A DNA stretch of 64,000 bases, from contig CAWEBF010000035.1 in assembly GCA_963807235.1 (NCBI GenBank), positions 1-64,000 of the forward strand, given 5' to 3'. A model generated the notes under the pieces. The model searched no databases. It saw only the letters and a list, made by a program, of their open reading frames with translations, and was not told the DNA's origin. Source of the DNA: CAWEBF01 sp963807235 (lineage in GTDB: Bacteria > Acidobacteriota > Vicinamibacteria > Vicinamibacterales > UBA2999). The translations under genes were made by a program, and so were the position numbers. This document shows positions 33,042 to 41,181 of the stretch, in pieces. How positions within the stretch are numbered: position 1 is the first letter of the stretch; every line of letters begins with the position of its first letter.

Positions 33042-34202
33042 TCAGCCGGCCAGCTCGCCGGCTACGGCCGAGGCGTGATTGCGCGCCCATGCATCGACGC
33101 GCCGCACGGTGTCCAGTGAAGAGACGGGTTCGGGGACGTGGTCGTTCATCACGCGTTCGATCAGGGCCGGAATCGCGGTGAATCCGAGACGGCCCTCGAG
33201 AAAAGACGCCACGGCAACCTCGTTGGCCGCATTGAGCGCCACGGCGCGGGTGGCGCCATCTCGGAGCGCCCGGTACGCCAGGCCCAGACACGGGAAGCGG
33301 TCAAGGTCGGGAGCCGCAAAATCCAGCCTGCCTGAGCGAACCAGGTCGAGACGCGGCAAGGCGCCGTCCCAGCGTTCGGGATAGGAACAGGCGTATCGAA
33401 TCGGCAGCCGCATGTCCGTCACCCCAAGTTGTGCAATCACCGATCCATCGGCCAATTCCACCAGGGAGTGCACGATCGACTGCGGATGGATCACCACGTC
33501 GATGGCATCGGCCGGGAACCCGAAGAGCCAGTGCGCCTCGATGACCTCCAGGCCCTTGTTCATCAGCGTCGCCGAATCGATGGTGATTTTCCGGCCCATT
33601 TGCCACGTGGGGTGGCGCAATGCCGCATCGGGGCGCACGGCGTTCAGCGCCGCCAGCGGCATCTCTCGAAACGGGCCTCCGGACGCCGTCAGGATGAGAC
33701 GCCGCACTTCCTCTGGCGACCGGCCGTGCAGGCATTGATGGACGGCGTTGTGTTCACTGTCCACCGGCAGAATGGACACTCCGTGGCGGCGAGCGGCCGC
33801 CATGACCAGTTCGCCGGCCATGACCAGCACTTCCTTGTTGGCGAGCGCGATGCGCTTGCCGGATTCGATTGCCGCCAGCACGGCCTCGAGCCCGGCCGTG
33901 CCAGAGGAGGCGCACAGGACGATATCGGCCGACGGTTCGGTGGCGACCGCCACCAGGCCTTCGGCGCCCGCCACGACGGCGCCCGCAAAATCGGGGTAGA
34001 TGGCGCGGAACCTGTCGGCGGACTCGCCCGTTCCCAGGGCCACGACGGCGGGACGCACACGGCGCGCCTGCTCCGCCAGCAGTTCCGCGTTGTCGCGAGC
34101 GGCAAGCGCGACAACCTGGAGGCGACCAGGATGCGCGTCCACGACCGACAGCGCGCTGCGGCCAATCGAGCCGGTGGATCCGAGGATCGCGAGCCGCTTC
34201 AG
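33042..34202 (-). CDS. dxr: 1-deoxy-D-xylulose-5-phosphate reductoisomerase, apparent CTG start
   Basis: This 386-residue protein performs the second step of the MEP isoprenoid pathway. The product starts KRLAILGSTGSIGRSALSVV right after a CTG at 34200-34202, where relatives have Met-Lys. The CTG overlaps the cdsA stop as CTGA and GAGGTGG lies just upstream. The NADPH site GSTGSIG, the metal/substrate loop PVDSEHNAVHQ and LTASGGPFRE are present. The frame remains open far upstream through cdsA, but that part is out-of-frame cdsA. The isoprenoid product feeds UppS encoded two genes upstream. Confidence 0.92.
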   Translation of the reverse strand: MKRLAILGSTGSIGRSALSVVDAHPGRLQVVALAARDNAELLAEQARRVRPAVVALGTGESADRFRAIYPDFAGAVVAGAEGLVAVATEPSADIVLCASSGTAGLEAVLAAIESGKRIALANKEVLVMAGELVMAAARRHGVSILPVDSEHNAVHQCLHGRSPEEVRRLILTASGGPFREMPLAALNAVRPDAALRHPTWQMGRKITIDSATLMNKGLEVIEAHWLFGFPADAIDVVIHPQSIVHSLVELADGSVIAQLGVTDMRLPIRYACSYPERWDGALPRLDLVRSGRLDFAAPDLDRFPCLGLAYRALRDGATRAVALNAANEVAVASFLEGRLGFTAIPALIERVMNDHVPEPVSSLDTVRRVDAWARNHASAVAGELAG

Positions 34203-34971
34203 AGACCACCTCGCACGAAGAGATAGAAGGCCGGCACGGCAAAGAGCAGCGCGTCCACGCGATCGAGCACGCCACCGTGGCCGGGAATCAGGTGCGAGCT
34301 GTCCTTGATGCCCGCGCCGCGCTTGAGCTGCGACTCGAACAGATCGCCGCAGATGCCGAGCAGCGCCACCGCGACACCGAGGCCCGCCAGGCCGGCGCGC
34401 GAGAAGCCGGGGAGGATCAGCGGCCCCGCCGCGGCGAGAAAGAGCGCGGCGGCGATCACTCCACCCATGGCACCCTCGATGGTCTTGTTCGGGCTGATGC
34501 GTGGCGCCAGACGCCGGCGTCCAAACAGGCGGCCCGAGTAGGTCCTGCATCGAATCGCTCACGACCACGGTCGCCACGAGCAGCACGGCACACCCGCCAT
34601 CCACCTGCTCCGCGCAGGCTGACCAGCAACCCGAGCGGGATGCCCAGATACACGATCCCGAAAACGGCGGCCAGGTTCGACGGAATCGACCGGCCACGGC
34701 CCAGCACGGCGGCGGCTGCCACGGCCAGGACCACCAGGGACACGACCGGAGCCCAGGACGGCCCGTCCGCGAACGCCCACGCCGACAGCGCAGCCAGCAC
34801 CACGACTATCCATCGGCCGGGACCGCCCGGACGTCCAGCCAGGCCCGCGTATTCGAAGGCCGCGGCCGCGGCCAGCACACAGACGGCGACCCTGAACGTG
34901 AGCGGCGGCAGCCAGACGATGGCGGCCAGCGCCACGGCGCCCATGACGATGCCGCTGGCTAGACGGACCAT
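34199..34971 (-). CDS. cdsA: Phosphatidate cytidylyltransferase (two frameshifts)
   Basis: This protein of about 256 residues with multiple membrane helices makes CDP-diacylglycerol from phosphatidate and CTP. The N-terminal half (MVRLASGIVMGAVALAAIVW, ATG 34971, ribosome site AAGGAC) reads cleanly to about 34600. The frame then shifts at about 34589-34600 and again at about 34530-34535. Reassembled, it reads AVLLVATVVVSDSMQDLLG, then GRLFGRRRLAPRISPNKTIE-G, the CdsA signature, and ends GHGGVLDRVDALLFAVPAF. The total length (773 nt) fits two single-base insertions. The essential function argues for sequencing error. Confidence 0.85.
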
Positions 34972-35007
34972 GTCCTTGCCCGCATCGCAATTCTCGATTG
35001 CACGTCC

Positions 35008-35793
35008 TTACTTGACGCCAATGACCTCAGGGGCCGGGATGCCCCCGTAACGCCGCTCGCGCTTCTGATAGGCGAGCACGGCCTCGAGCAGGTGGCGCCG
35101 CCGGAAATCGGGCCACAGCGTATCGGTGACGTAGATCTCCGAATAGGCGATCTGCCACAACAGGTAGTTGCTGACCCGCATCTCTCCACTGGTCCGAATC
35201 ATCAGGTCCGGATCGGGTTGGCCGCGGGTGTAGAGGAAGCTGGCGAACGTTGCCTCGTCCAGTTGATCGGGCCGCAGCCCCGATGCCATCGCACGCCGGG
35301 CCGCATCGACAATCTCGGTCCGCCCGCCATAGTTCAGCGCGATGTTGAACAGCATGCCTCTGGCGCCGGCGGTCCGCTCGATGGCTTGATCCAGTTCCTC
35401 CCGCACGTCACGCGCCAGCTCGTCGGTGCGGCCGATGACGCCGAACCTGATGTCGTTGCCGAGCAGCATGTTCAGCTCGGAGCGGAGATAGCGCTTGAGC
35501 AGCACCATCAGCGTGCCCACTTCCGACGCAGGCCGCTTCCAGTTCTCCACCGAGAACGCGTACAGGGTGAGAACCTTGAAACCGAGGCGAGCCGCGGTCT
35601 CGACGGTGTCGCGCACGGCGTCGATGCCGGCACGGTGTCCCTCGACGCGCGGCAGATGCCGCTGCGCGGCCCAGCGGCCGTTGCCATCCATGATGATGGC
35701 CACGTGCGCGGGGAGCCGATCGAACTGAACCTGGCGGGCCAGTGCGGCGTCGGGATGCCCCGATGGAATCCACGCCAGGATGTCGTCAAGCAC
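35008..35793 (-). CDS. uppS: Undecaprenyl diphosphate synthase
   Basis: This 261-residue cis-prenyltransferase makes the C55 lipid carrier for cell-wall and glycan export. HVAIIMDGNGRWA with the catalytic Asp, GHRAGIDAVRDTVE, LTLYAFSVENWKRP and DLMIRTSGEMRVSNYLLWQ are all in place. The GTG at 35791-35793 has AAGGA 7 nt upstream. An alternative TTG at 35823 would overlap the truA stop as TTGA and add 10 residues. It is followed by cdsA and dxr, a common lipid and isoprenoid gene order. Confidence 0.94.
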   Translation of the reverse strand: MLDDILAWIPSGHPDAALARQVQFDRLPAHVAIIMDGNGRWAAQRHLPRVEGHRAGIDAVRDTVETAARLGFKVLTLYAFSVENWKRPASEVGTLMVLLKRYLRSELNMLLGNDIRFGVIGRTDELARDVREELDQAIERTAGARGMLFNIALNYGGRTEIVDAARRAMASGLRPDQLDEATFASFLYTRGQPDPDLMIRTSGEMRVSNYLLWQIAYSEIYVTDTLWPDFRRRHLLEAVLAYQKRERRYGGIPAPEVIGVK

Positions 35794-35819
35794 GGCGTAG
35801 TCCTTGTGAATGCAACCGT

Positions 35820-36623
35820 TCAATCATAGTCCACACCGACGAGGAAGAGCCCCTGCGGCGGGGCAGTCGGGCCTGCGTGATCGCGACGGCCCGAGCGCAG
35901 CAAGTCGGTGATCGACTCCGGTTGCCGCAACCCCCGCCCCACCTCGACCAGAGTTCCCATGATGGCGCGAACCATGTGGCGCAGAAACCCGTCGCCGCTG
36001 ACTTCATAGGCCAGCAGATCGGCATCGCCGCGTCCAGACGAAAGCAACGGGTCCCCCACCGGGGCCGCGTGTCGCTGAATCGTGGACGCGCTGATCGTCC
36101 TGACCGAGCCTGCCGTGTCGCTCCCGGCGCTCTGGAACGCCGCGAAGTCGTGCGTGCCCTCGAGCAGCGCGGCCGCGGAATGCATGGCCGCATGATCGAG
36201 GGGCTGGGGCACGTGCCACACGAAGGCTCGCTCGAACGGACTGACGAAGGGCGCGTTTCGAATCAGGTACCTGTAGGTCTTCGAACGCGCGTTGAACCGG
36301 GCGTGAAAATCCTGTCCGGCCTCTTCCACTCGCAGGATGCGCACGTCGGCGGGCAGTTGGGCATTGAGGGCACGCATGAGCGTGTCACCGTCGTGATCGA
36401 AGGTCACGCGCGCGCTCGCCACTTGTCCGAGCGCGTGCACGCCGGCATCGGTGCGGCCGGCGCCGTGAACGACGATCGGCGCGCCCTCGAAACGGGCCAG
36501 CGCGTCCTCGAGCAGCGCTTGAACCGAATCGCCCTCAGCCTGCCGCTGCCAGCCGACCAGTCGCGTGCCGTCGTAGCAGACGGTCAGCTTCAAGGTGCGT
36601 CCGGGCTGATGCTCGACGCCCAC
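35820..36623 (-). CDS. truA: tRNA pseudouridine(38-40) synthase
   Basis: This 267-residue enzyme isomerises uridines 38-40 of tRNA anticodon stems. The catalytic Asp lies in HGAGRTDAGVHALGQ, preceded by LVGWQRQAEGDSVQALLE. FHARFNARSKTYRYLI and FMRHMVR-like DGFLRHMVRAIMG are also typical. A GTG at 36621-36623 gives a ten-residue leader before LKLTVCYDGT. No strong ribosome site is visible and the true start may be slightly further downstream. It lies 12 bp after pyrE on the same strand. Confidence 0.93.
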   Translation of the reverse strand: MGVEHQPGRTLKLTVCYDGTRLVGWQRQAEGDSVQALLEDALARFEGAPIVVHGAGRTDAGVHALGQVASARVTFDHDGDTLMRALNAQLPADVRILRVEEAGQDFHARFNARSKTYRYLIRNAPFVSPFERAFVWHVPQPLDHAAMHSAAALLEGTHDFAAFQSAGSDTAGSVRTISASTIQRHAAPVGDPLLSSGRGDADLLAYEVSGDGFLRHMVRAIMGTLVEVGRGLRQPESITDLLRSGRRDHAGPTAPPQGLFLVGVDYD

Positions 36624-36635
36624 GGCCGGAGGGAT

Positions 36636-37217
36636 TCAGGCGCGGGAGCCCGGCTTGACGATCGGCGCGCCGGCCGCGCACAACGGGCAGGCCTCGGGCT
36701 GGAAGGTTGGAAACGATACCGTCGCGAGCGAATAGTACGGAACATCGAGGCCCTGGTTGCCGCCGCTGCGGTCGATGATCGACGCCGCGCCGACGACAGT
36801 GGCTCCGGCCGCCCGCGCAACCTGGATCGTCTCGCGCGTGGATCCGCCCGTCGTGACCACGTCCTCCACCACGAGCACTCGGTCGCTGGGGAGCAAAGAG
36901 AACCCGCGCCGCAAGCTCAGCGTCCCGTCCTGGCGCTCGGCGAAGAGCGCACGCACTCCCAGCGCCCGGGCGACCTCCTGGCCGATGACGATGCCCCCCA
37001 GGGCAGGCGACAATACGACGTCGGCCCCAAGCGTCGCGGCGCGCGCGGCTAACGCGGCTCCAAGAGCCTCGGCCTCACGCGGATACTGCAGGACGAGCGC
37101 GCACTGCAGGTACCCGGGGCTGTGCAGTCCGGAAGTGAGCCGGAAGTGACCCTCGTGCAAGGCCCCGAGTCGCCGGAAAACGTCTAGCACGGTGTCGGAG
37201 GTCGGCGCGACGGGCAC
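36636..37217 (-). CDS. pyrE: Orotate phosphoribosyltransferase-family protein
   Basis: This 193-residue protein transfers phosphoribose from PRPP to orotate, the fifth step of UMP synthesis. VLVVEDVVTTGGST is the PRPP loop, GHFRLTSGLHSPGYLQC the N-terminal substrate region, and VLSPALGGIVIGQEVA the nucleotide-binding strand. A Cys pair in EACPLCAAG near the C terminus is common in PyrE-like proteins of this length. The GTG at 37215-37217 was chosen because a TATACT hexamer ends 6 nt upstream; a longer frame upstream crosses that promoter. It is 5 kb from the other pyr genes. Confidence 0.88.
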   Translation of the reverse strand: MPVAPTSDTVLDVFRRLGALHEGHFRLTSGLHSPGYLQCALVLQYPREAEALGAALAARAATLGADVVLSPALGGIVIGQEVARALGVRALFAERQDGTLSLRRGFSLLPSDRVLVVEDVVTTGGSTRETIQVARAAGATVVGAASIIDRSGGNQGLDVPYYSLATVSFPTFQPEACPLCAAGAPIVKPGSRA

Positions 37218-37229
37218 GGTTTTAGTATA
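37218..37229 (-). promoter_or_regulatory. Leaderless -10 element (TATACT, 6 nt before GTG)
   Basis: TATACT on the minus strand at 37229-37224 is followed by six bases and the pyrE GTG, so transcription would begin at or next to the start codon. No ribosome site is present. Confidence 0.5.
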
Positions 37230-37344
37230 CCTAGCGAAGTAATTCGGCCGAGAGGCGGGTCGGAGATCAGAACCTCCCATGACCTACCGCCGTCTACACA
37301 AGGGACTTTCGTGAGCGCCCCCGTCTGCGGGGCGCCTGGAGCAG

Positions 37345-39057
37345 GTGAAACCAATGCGCGCGATGTTTCGATTTCGAACAGTTCCTGTCCTGTTTCGAAC
37401 AGCTCTCGTCCTGATTGGCGTCCTCGGTGTGGCGCATTCGCCAGCCCGGGCGCAGGCCCGGTTTTCGACCGCGGCCCTTTCGGCCGTGGTGCGCGACGCG
37501 GGCCCTCCGGTGACCCAGGCTCAATCAGGCGGCTCGACGCAGGCCCCGCAGGCCAAGCCGGCGAGCCCGCAAGCCGAGGCGCAGACGCGCCGGATGACGA
37601 TCGAAGAAGCCGTCAAGCTGGCCCTCGAGAACAACCTGGGCATCCAGCTCACCCGGTTCGATCCGCTCATCCAGGACCTGACCGTGTCAGAGGCCCAGGC
37701 CGCGTGGTCGCCCACCTTGTCGAACGACTTTCAGAAGGCGAACACCAACAACCCGAACAACAACTTCCTGGCCGGCGGCCAGGGATTGAAGACCACGGAC
37801 GACCGCTTCCTCAACACGCTGGCCGTGAACCAGACGCTGAAATGGGGCACGCAGTACAGCGTCGGCTGGGACGGGTCCCGGCTGACGACGAACAACGCCT
37901 TCGCCACGTTTTCTCCACAGATCCGCTCCTCGCTGGCCCTCAGCATCACGCAGCCGATCGTGCGCGGGTTCAGCATCGACAACGTGCGGCAGCAGGTCCT
38001 CCAGGCGCTGAAGAATCGGGAGATCGCCGACGTCCAGGTGCGGCAGACGGTGGCGTCCACCATGCGGTCGGTGCGCAACGCATACTGGAACCTGGCGTAC
38101 GCGCACGCGGCGCTGCGCGCAGACCAGCAGTCGCTCGAGCTGGCACAGGAGTCGCTGCGTAACACGCGGTCGCGCATCGAGATCGGCACGCTTCCCCCGA
38201 TCGACGTCGTGGAAGCCGAGTCGGAGGTCGCCCAGCGCGAAGAGGCGGTGATCGTCTCCGAAGCGCAGATCCAGACATCGGAGGACATCTTGCGCGCGCT
38301 TGTCCTCGACCCGGACTCACCAGATTTCTGGACGGTGCACATCGAGGCCGTGGACCCGCCGCTGTTTCAGGCGGTCACGGTGGACGTGGACGCTGCCGTG
38401 CGGAACGCGCTCGACAAGCGCACCGACCTCCAGCGGTCCGTCAAGTCGATCGAGCTGAACGACGTGAGCATCCGCTTCCTGCGCAATCAGACGCTGCCCG
38501 AGGTGACTGCGAACTTCGACTACGGGCTGTCGGGCATCGGCGGCACGCAGCTGCAGCGAGGCGTCGGCCCGTTCGGTCCGGGCACCGGCGACATCCTGGC
38601 GACGTCGCAGCGCGGATTCGGCACGGTGCTGGGCGACCTCCTCACCAACGACTTCCCTGCCTGGACCGCCGCACTCAATATCAGCTACCCGCTGGGGACC
38701 AGCCAGGCTGAAGCCGGCCTGGCGCGGGTGCGCCTGCAGAACAGCCGGACGCGGACGGAACTGAAGAACCAGCAGCTGCAGGTCGTCACCCAGGTGCGCG
38801 AGGCGGCGCGTCAGGTGCAGACGGACCAGAAGCGCGTGGAGAGCACGCGTTCATCGCGGCAGCTCGCCGAGAGGCGGCTCGAGGCCGAGCAGCGCAAGCT
38901 GGCCGCCGGCACCTCCACCAGCTTCGTCGTCTTCCAGACGCAGAGGGACCTGGCCGTGGCCCGCAACAACGAGCTGCGTGCCATCCTGGACTTGAACCAG
39001 TCGGTCGTGGACTTGGAGACGGTGCAGGAGATTCCGCTAGGGGGCATAGCTCCCTAG
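37345..39057 (+). CDS. TolC-family outer-membrane efflux protein
   Basis: This protein of up to 570 residues has a signal peptide (VLIGVLGVAHSPARAQA). Two TolC-type repeats follow, with RMTIEEAVKLALENNLGIQL typical of the first helix. LRNTRSRIEIGTLPPIDVVEAESEVAQRE, RTDLQRSVKSIELNDV and the C-terminal ERRLEAEQRKLAAGTSTSFVV are family signatures. It would form a trimeric outer-membrane channel. No inner-membrane pump or adaptor gene is adjacent. The start may be GTG 37345, ATG 37354 or ATG 37363. A 7-bp stem hairpin (37315-37321 with 37329-37335) lies just before the ribosome site. Confidence 0.85.
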   Translation: MKPMRAMFRFRTVPVLFRTALVLIGVLGVAHSPARAQARFSTAALSAVVRDAGPPVTQAQSGGSTQAPQAKPASPQAEAQTRRMTIEEAVKLALENNLGIQLTRFDPLIQDLTVSEAQAAWSPTLSNDFQKANTNNPNNNFLAGGQGLKTTDDRFLNTLAVNQTLKWGTQYSVGWDGSRLTTNNAFATFSPQIRSSLALSITQPIVRGFSIDNVRQQVLQALKNREIADVQVRQTVASTMRSVRNAYWNLAYAHAALRADQQSLELAQESLRNTRSRIEIGTLPPIDVVEAESEVAQREEAVIVSEAQIQTSEDILRALVLDPDSPDFWTVHIEAVDPPLFQAVTVDVDAAVRNALDKRTDLQRSVKSIELNDVSIRFLRNQTLPEVTANFDYGLSGIGGTQLQRGVGPFGPGTGDILATSQRGFGTVLGDLLTNDFPAWTAALNISYPLGTSQAEAGLARVRLQNSRTRTELKNQQLQVVTQVREAARQVQTDQKRVESTRSSRQLAERRLEAEQRKLAAGTSTSFVVFQTQRDLAVARNNELRAILDLNQSVVDLETVQEIPLGGIAP

Positions 39058-39061
39058 CGGT

Positions 39062-39137
39062 TCGGGCTCCAGGCTCCGGGCTCCAGGCTCCAGGCCCGCT
39101 GAAGGCCAAGAGCTCAAAGCCTAGAGCCTAAAGCCAG
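39062..39137. repeat. Two period-7 repeats in inverted orientation (words GGCTCCA and AAGCCTA)
   Basis: The first array (39064-39097) has four to five GGCTCCA-type units. The second (39105-39137) has AGAGCTC, AAAGCCT, AGAGCCT, AAAGCCA. The second reverse-complements to GGCTTTA/GGCTCTA, the same family, so the two can pair around a loop of about 8 bases. The array starts 5 nt after the TolC stop. Confidence 0.8.
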
Positions 39138-39157
39138 CTACGACTGGAGACCGAGGG

Positions 39158-39171
39158 TAACATTCACCCCC
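39158..39171 (+). promoter_or_regulatory. Possible leaderless -10 element (TAACAT, 8 nt before GTG)
   Basis: TAACAT at 39158-39163 and eight bases lead to the GTG at 39172. This is weaker than the others because both hexamer and spacing depart from the best cases. Confidence 0.35.
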
Positions 39172-40029
39172 GTGCCTCCCGTCTCCGTCACGATCATCAC
39201 CAAGAACGAGGCGGACCACATCGAAGCCGCGATCGACAGCGCGGCCTGGGCCGACGAGATCGTGGTGGTGGACGCGCACAGCACCGACGACACGGTGGCC
39301 AAGGCCCGGGCCAAGGGCGTGCGCGTAGAGACGCGCGACTGGCCCGGCTGGGTCGATCAGAAGAACTATGCGGCGAGCGTGGCGTCGCACGACTGGATCT
39401 TCTCCCTCGACGCCGACGAGCGGCTGACCCCGGCGCTGGCCGCCGAGATCAAGCGGGTCCTCGAGGGACCCGCGACGATGGCGGCCTACCGCGTGCCGCG
39501 CGTCACGTTTCACCTTGGGCAATGGATCCGCACCACCGACTTCTACCCCGACTTCCAGACGCGGCTCTACGACCGCCGGGCCGCGCGCTGGGCGGGCCGG
39601 TTCGTACACGAGTCGGTGACCACCAATGGGCCGACGAGCACGCTGACGCAGGAGCTGCTCCACTACTCCTACCGCGATCTCTCCGATCACCTGGACCGCA
39701 TCAACCACTACACGACGCTGGCGGCGAGGCAGATGTTCGAGCGCGGCCGGCGGGCCTCGGCGCTCGACCTCGTCGTGCAGGGACCCGCGGCTTTCCTTCG
39801 CAACTACGTGCTGCGGCGCGGCTTCATGGACGGCTCGGTCGGGTTCACCCTGTCGGCGGTGAACGCGTGGGCGGTGTTCCTGAAGTTCGCGAAGCTGTGG
39901 CAGTTGGGCGTGGCAGGTTGCCGGACGGGGGTTCAGCAACTTGAATTCACAATGCACAATGCACAATTCACAAAGAAGATCGGAACTGCGGTTCCGGCCC
40001 TACTCCGATTTGTGAATTGTGACTTGTGA
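39172..40029 (+). CDS. Glycosyltransferase family 2 (WaaE/KdtX-like), repeat-encoded C terminus
   Basis: This 285-residue protein has a GT-A fold: VSVTIITKNEADHIEAAI, EIVVVDAHSTDDT, FSLDADERLTPAL for the D-x-D, and the family-typical FYPDFQTRLYDR and GRFVHESV. It resembles WaaE/KdtX-type enzymes that add glucose to LPS inner core. NYVLRRGFMDGSVGF is also conserved in that group. From about residue 256 the sequence (QLEFTMHNAQFTKK to FVNCDL) is encoded by the period-7 inverted repeat at 39941-40048. The native end therefore appears overwritten and the stop lies in the repeat. It starts at GTG, the only reasonable start before the first strand. Confidence 0.83.
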   Translation: MPPVSVTIITKNEADHIEAAIDSAAWADEIVVVDAHSTDDTVAKARAKGVRVETRDWPGWVDQKNYAASVASHDWIFSLDADERLTPALAAEIKRVLEGPATMAAYRVPRVTFHLGQWIRTTDFYPDFQTRLYDRRAARWAGRFVHESVTTNGPTSTLTQELLHYSYRDLSDHLDRINHYTTLAARQMFERGRRASALDLVVQGPAAFLRNYVLRRGFMDGSVGFTLSAVNAWAVFLKFAKLWQLGVAGCRTGVQQLEFTMHNAQFTKKIGTAVPALLRFVNCDL

Positions 40030-40048
40030 ATTGTGACTTGTGAATTCT
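39941..40048. repeat. Paired period-7 repeats forming a long inverted repeat (words CACAATG/CACAATT and GTGAATT/GTGACTT)
   Basis: The left arm (39941-39974) has CACAATG, CACAATG, CACAATT, CACAAAG units. The right arm (40007-40048) has GTGAATT, GTGACTT, GTGAATT, GTGACTT, GTGAATT. The arms are complementary over roughly 30-38 bases, both ending in GAATTC. The loop holds a small hairpin (CGGAAC with GTTCCG). The array carries the stop of one glycosyltransferase and the start of the next. Confidence 0.88.
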
Positions 40049-41181
40049 CATGCCTCTCCCTTCACATCGACACTGCGCGCGGCTGGCGCGGGGGCCAGGG
40101 GCAGGTGAAGTACACCGTGCTCGGGCTGCGGCAGCGTGGCGATCGCGCGGTGCTGGTGGCCAACCCCGAAGGCGAGCTCTTCAAGCGGATGTCCGAGGGG
40201 CTGGATCTCGTTCCGCTGGCGCCCCGCAACGAGGTGGACCTGGCCGCCGCCTGGCGGCTCGCGCGCGTGCTCAAGCAGTACGCGCCGGACGTGATCCAGG
40301 CGCACGACCCGCATGGCGTGGCGATGGCCGCCACGGCGCTGGCCATCTCGGCGCCTTCGCCCAAGCCGCCGCTCATCGCCACTCGGCGGGTGGATTTTCA
40401 CATCGCCCACAACTCGTTCTCGCGGTGGAAATACGGTCAGGTGGACTGCTTCATCGCCATCACGAACGCGATCGCCGACATGCTGGTCGCCGACGGCATC
40501 CCCCGGGCGAAGATCGTTCTCGTCAACGAAGGCGTGGACGTCGAGCGGATCGTCCAGCTGCCTGCGGCCAACGTGCACGCCGAGTGTTTTCTGCCCGTCA
40601 ACTCCCCGGTGGTCGGCAACGTGGCGGCGCTCGTGCCGCACAAGGGCCAGCACTACCTGATCGAGGCGGCCGCCATCGTGGTGCGGCAGGTGCCGGACGT
40701 GCGCTTCGTCGTCCTGGGAGAGGGCGAGCTGCGCGAGCAGCTCGAGCGGGAGATCAAACAGAAGCACCTCGAACGGCACGTCTTCCTGGCGGGGTTCCGA
40801 GGCAACCCGGTGGAGCTGACGAAGAGCTTCGATGTGTTCGTGATGAGCTCGCTGACCGAGGGACTGTGCACGGCGCTCGTGGACGCGATGGCGGCTTCGA
40901 GGCCGGCGGTGGCGACGACGGCCGGCGGCATTCCCGAGGTCGTCGTGGACGGTGAGACCGGCTTTCTCGTGCCGCCGAAGGATCCGAAGGCCATGGCCGA
41001 TCGGATCGTGCAGCTGCTGAAAGACGAGGCGTTGCGCAGGCGGATGGGCGAAGCGGGCCTCGCGCGCGCGAGGGCGCGCTTCACCGTGGAGCGGATGGTC
41101 GAGGAGACGAACGCGGTCTACGAACGCGCGGTTGGCACACGCCGCGAAGCGGGCACTGCGCATCGCGCTGGGCGCGGTTGA
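40033..41181 (+). CDS. Glycosyltransferase family 4 protein
   Basis: This protein of about 382 residues has the GT-B fold: ARGWRGGQGQVKYTVLGLRQRG near the start, with the GGQ nucleotide-sugar loop, then VPHKGQHYLIEAAAIVV and SLTEGLCTALVDAMAASRPA, the E-x7-D/E region. The only in-frame start is GTG 40033, inside the right arm of the period-7 repeat. The first nine codons are therefore repeat-derived and the native start seems lost. Alternatively an ATG at 40050 would work if one base were extra. With the preceding GT2 it probably builds LPS or another envelope glycan. The 3' end overlaps the converging TIGR02757 gene by 101 bp. Confidence 0.8.
   Translation: MTCEFSCLSLHIDTARGWRGGQGQVKYTVLGLRQRGDRAVLVANPEGELFKRMSEGLDLVPLAPRNEVDLAAAWRLARVLKQYAPDVIQAHDPHGVAMAATALAISAPSPKPPLIATRRVDFHIAHNSFSRWKYGQVDCFIAITNAIADMLVADGIPRAKIVLVNEGVDVERIVQLPAANVHAECFLPVNSPVVGNVAALVPHKGQHYLIEAAAIVVRQVPDVRFVVLGEGELREQLEREIKQKHLERHVFLAGFRGNPVELTKSFDVFVMSSLTEGLCTALVDAMAASRPAVATTAGGIPEVVVDGETGFLVPPKDPKAMADRIVQLLKDEALRRRMGEAGLARARARFTVERMVEETNAVYERAVGTRREAGTAHRAGRG

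Noticed and set aside
33042..34697. A 551-codon frame joining dxr to upstream sequence
   Set aside because: The upstream part is out-of-frame cdsA, itself frameshifted. The dxr N-terminal fold begins at the CTG overlapping the cdsA stop.
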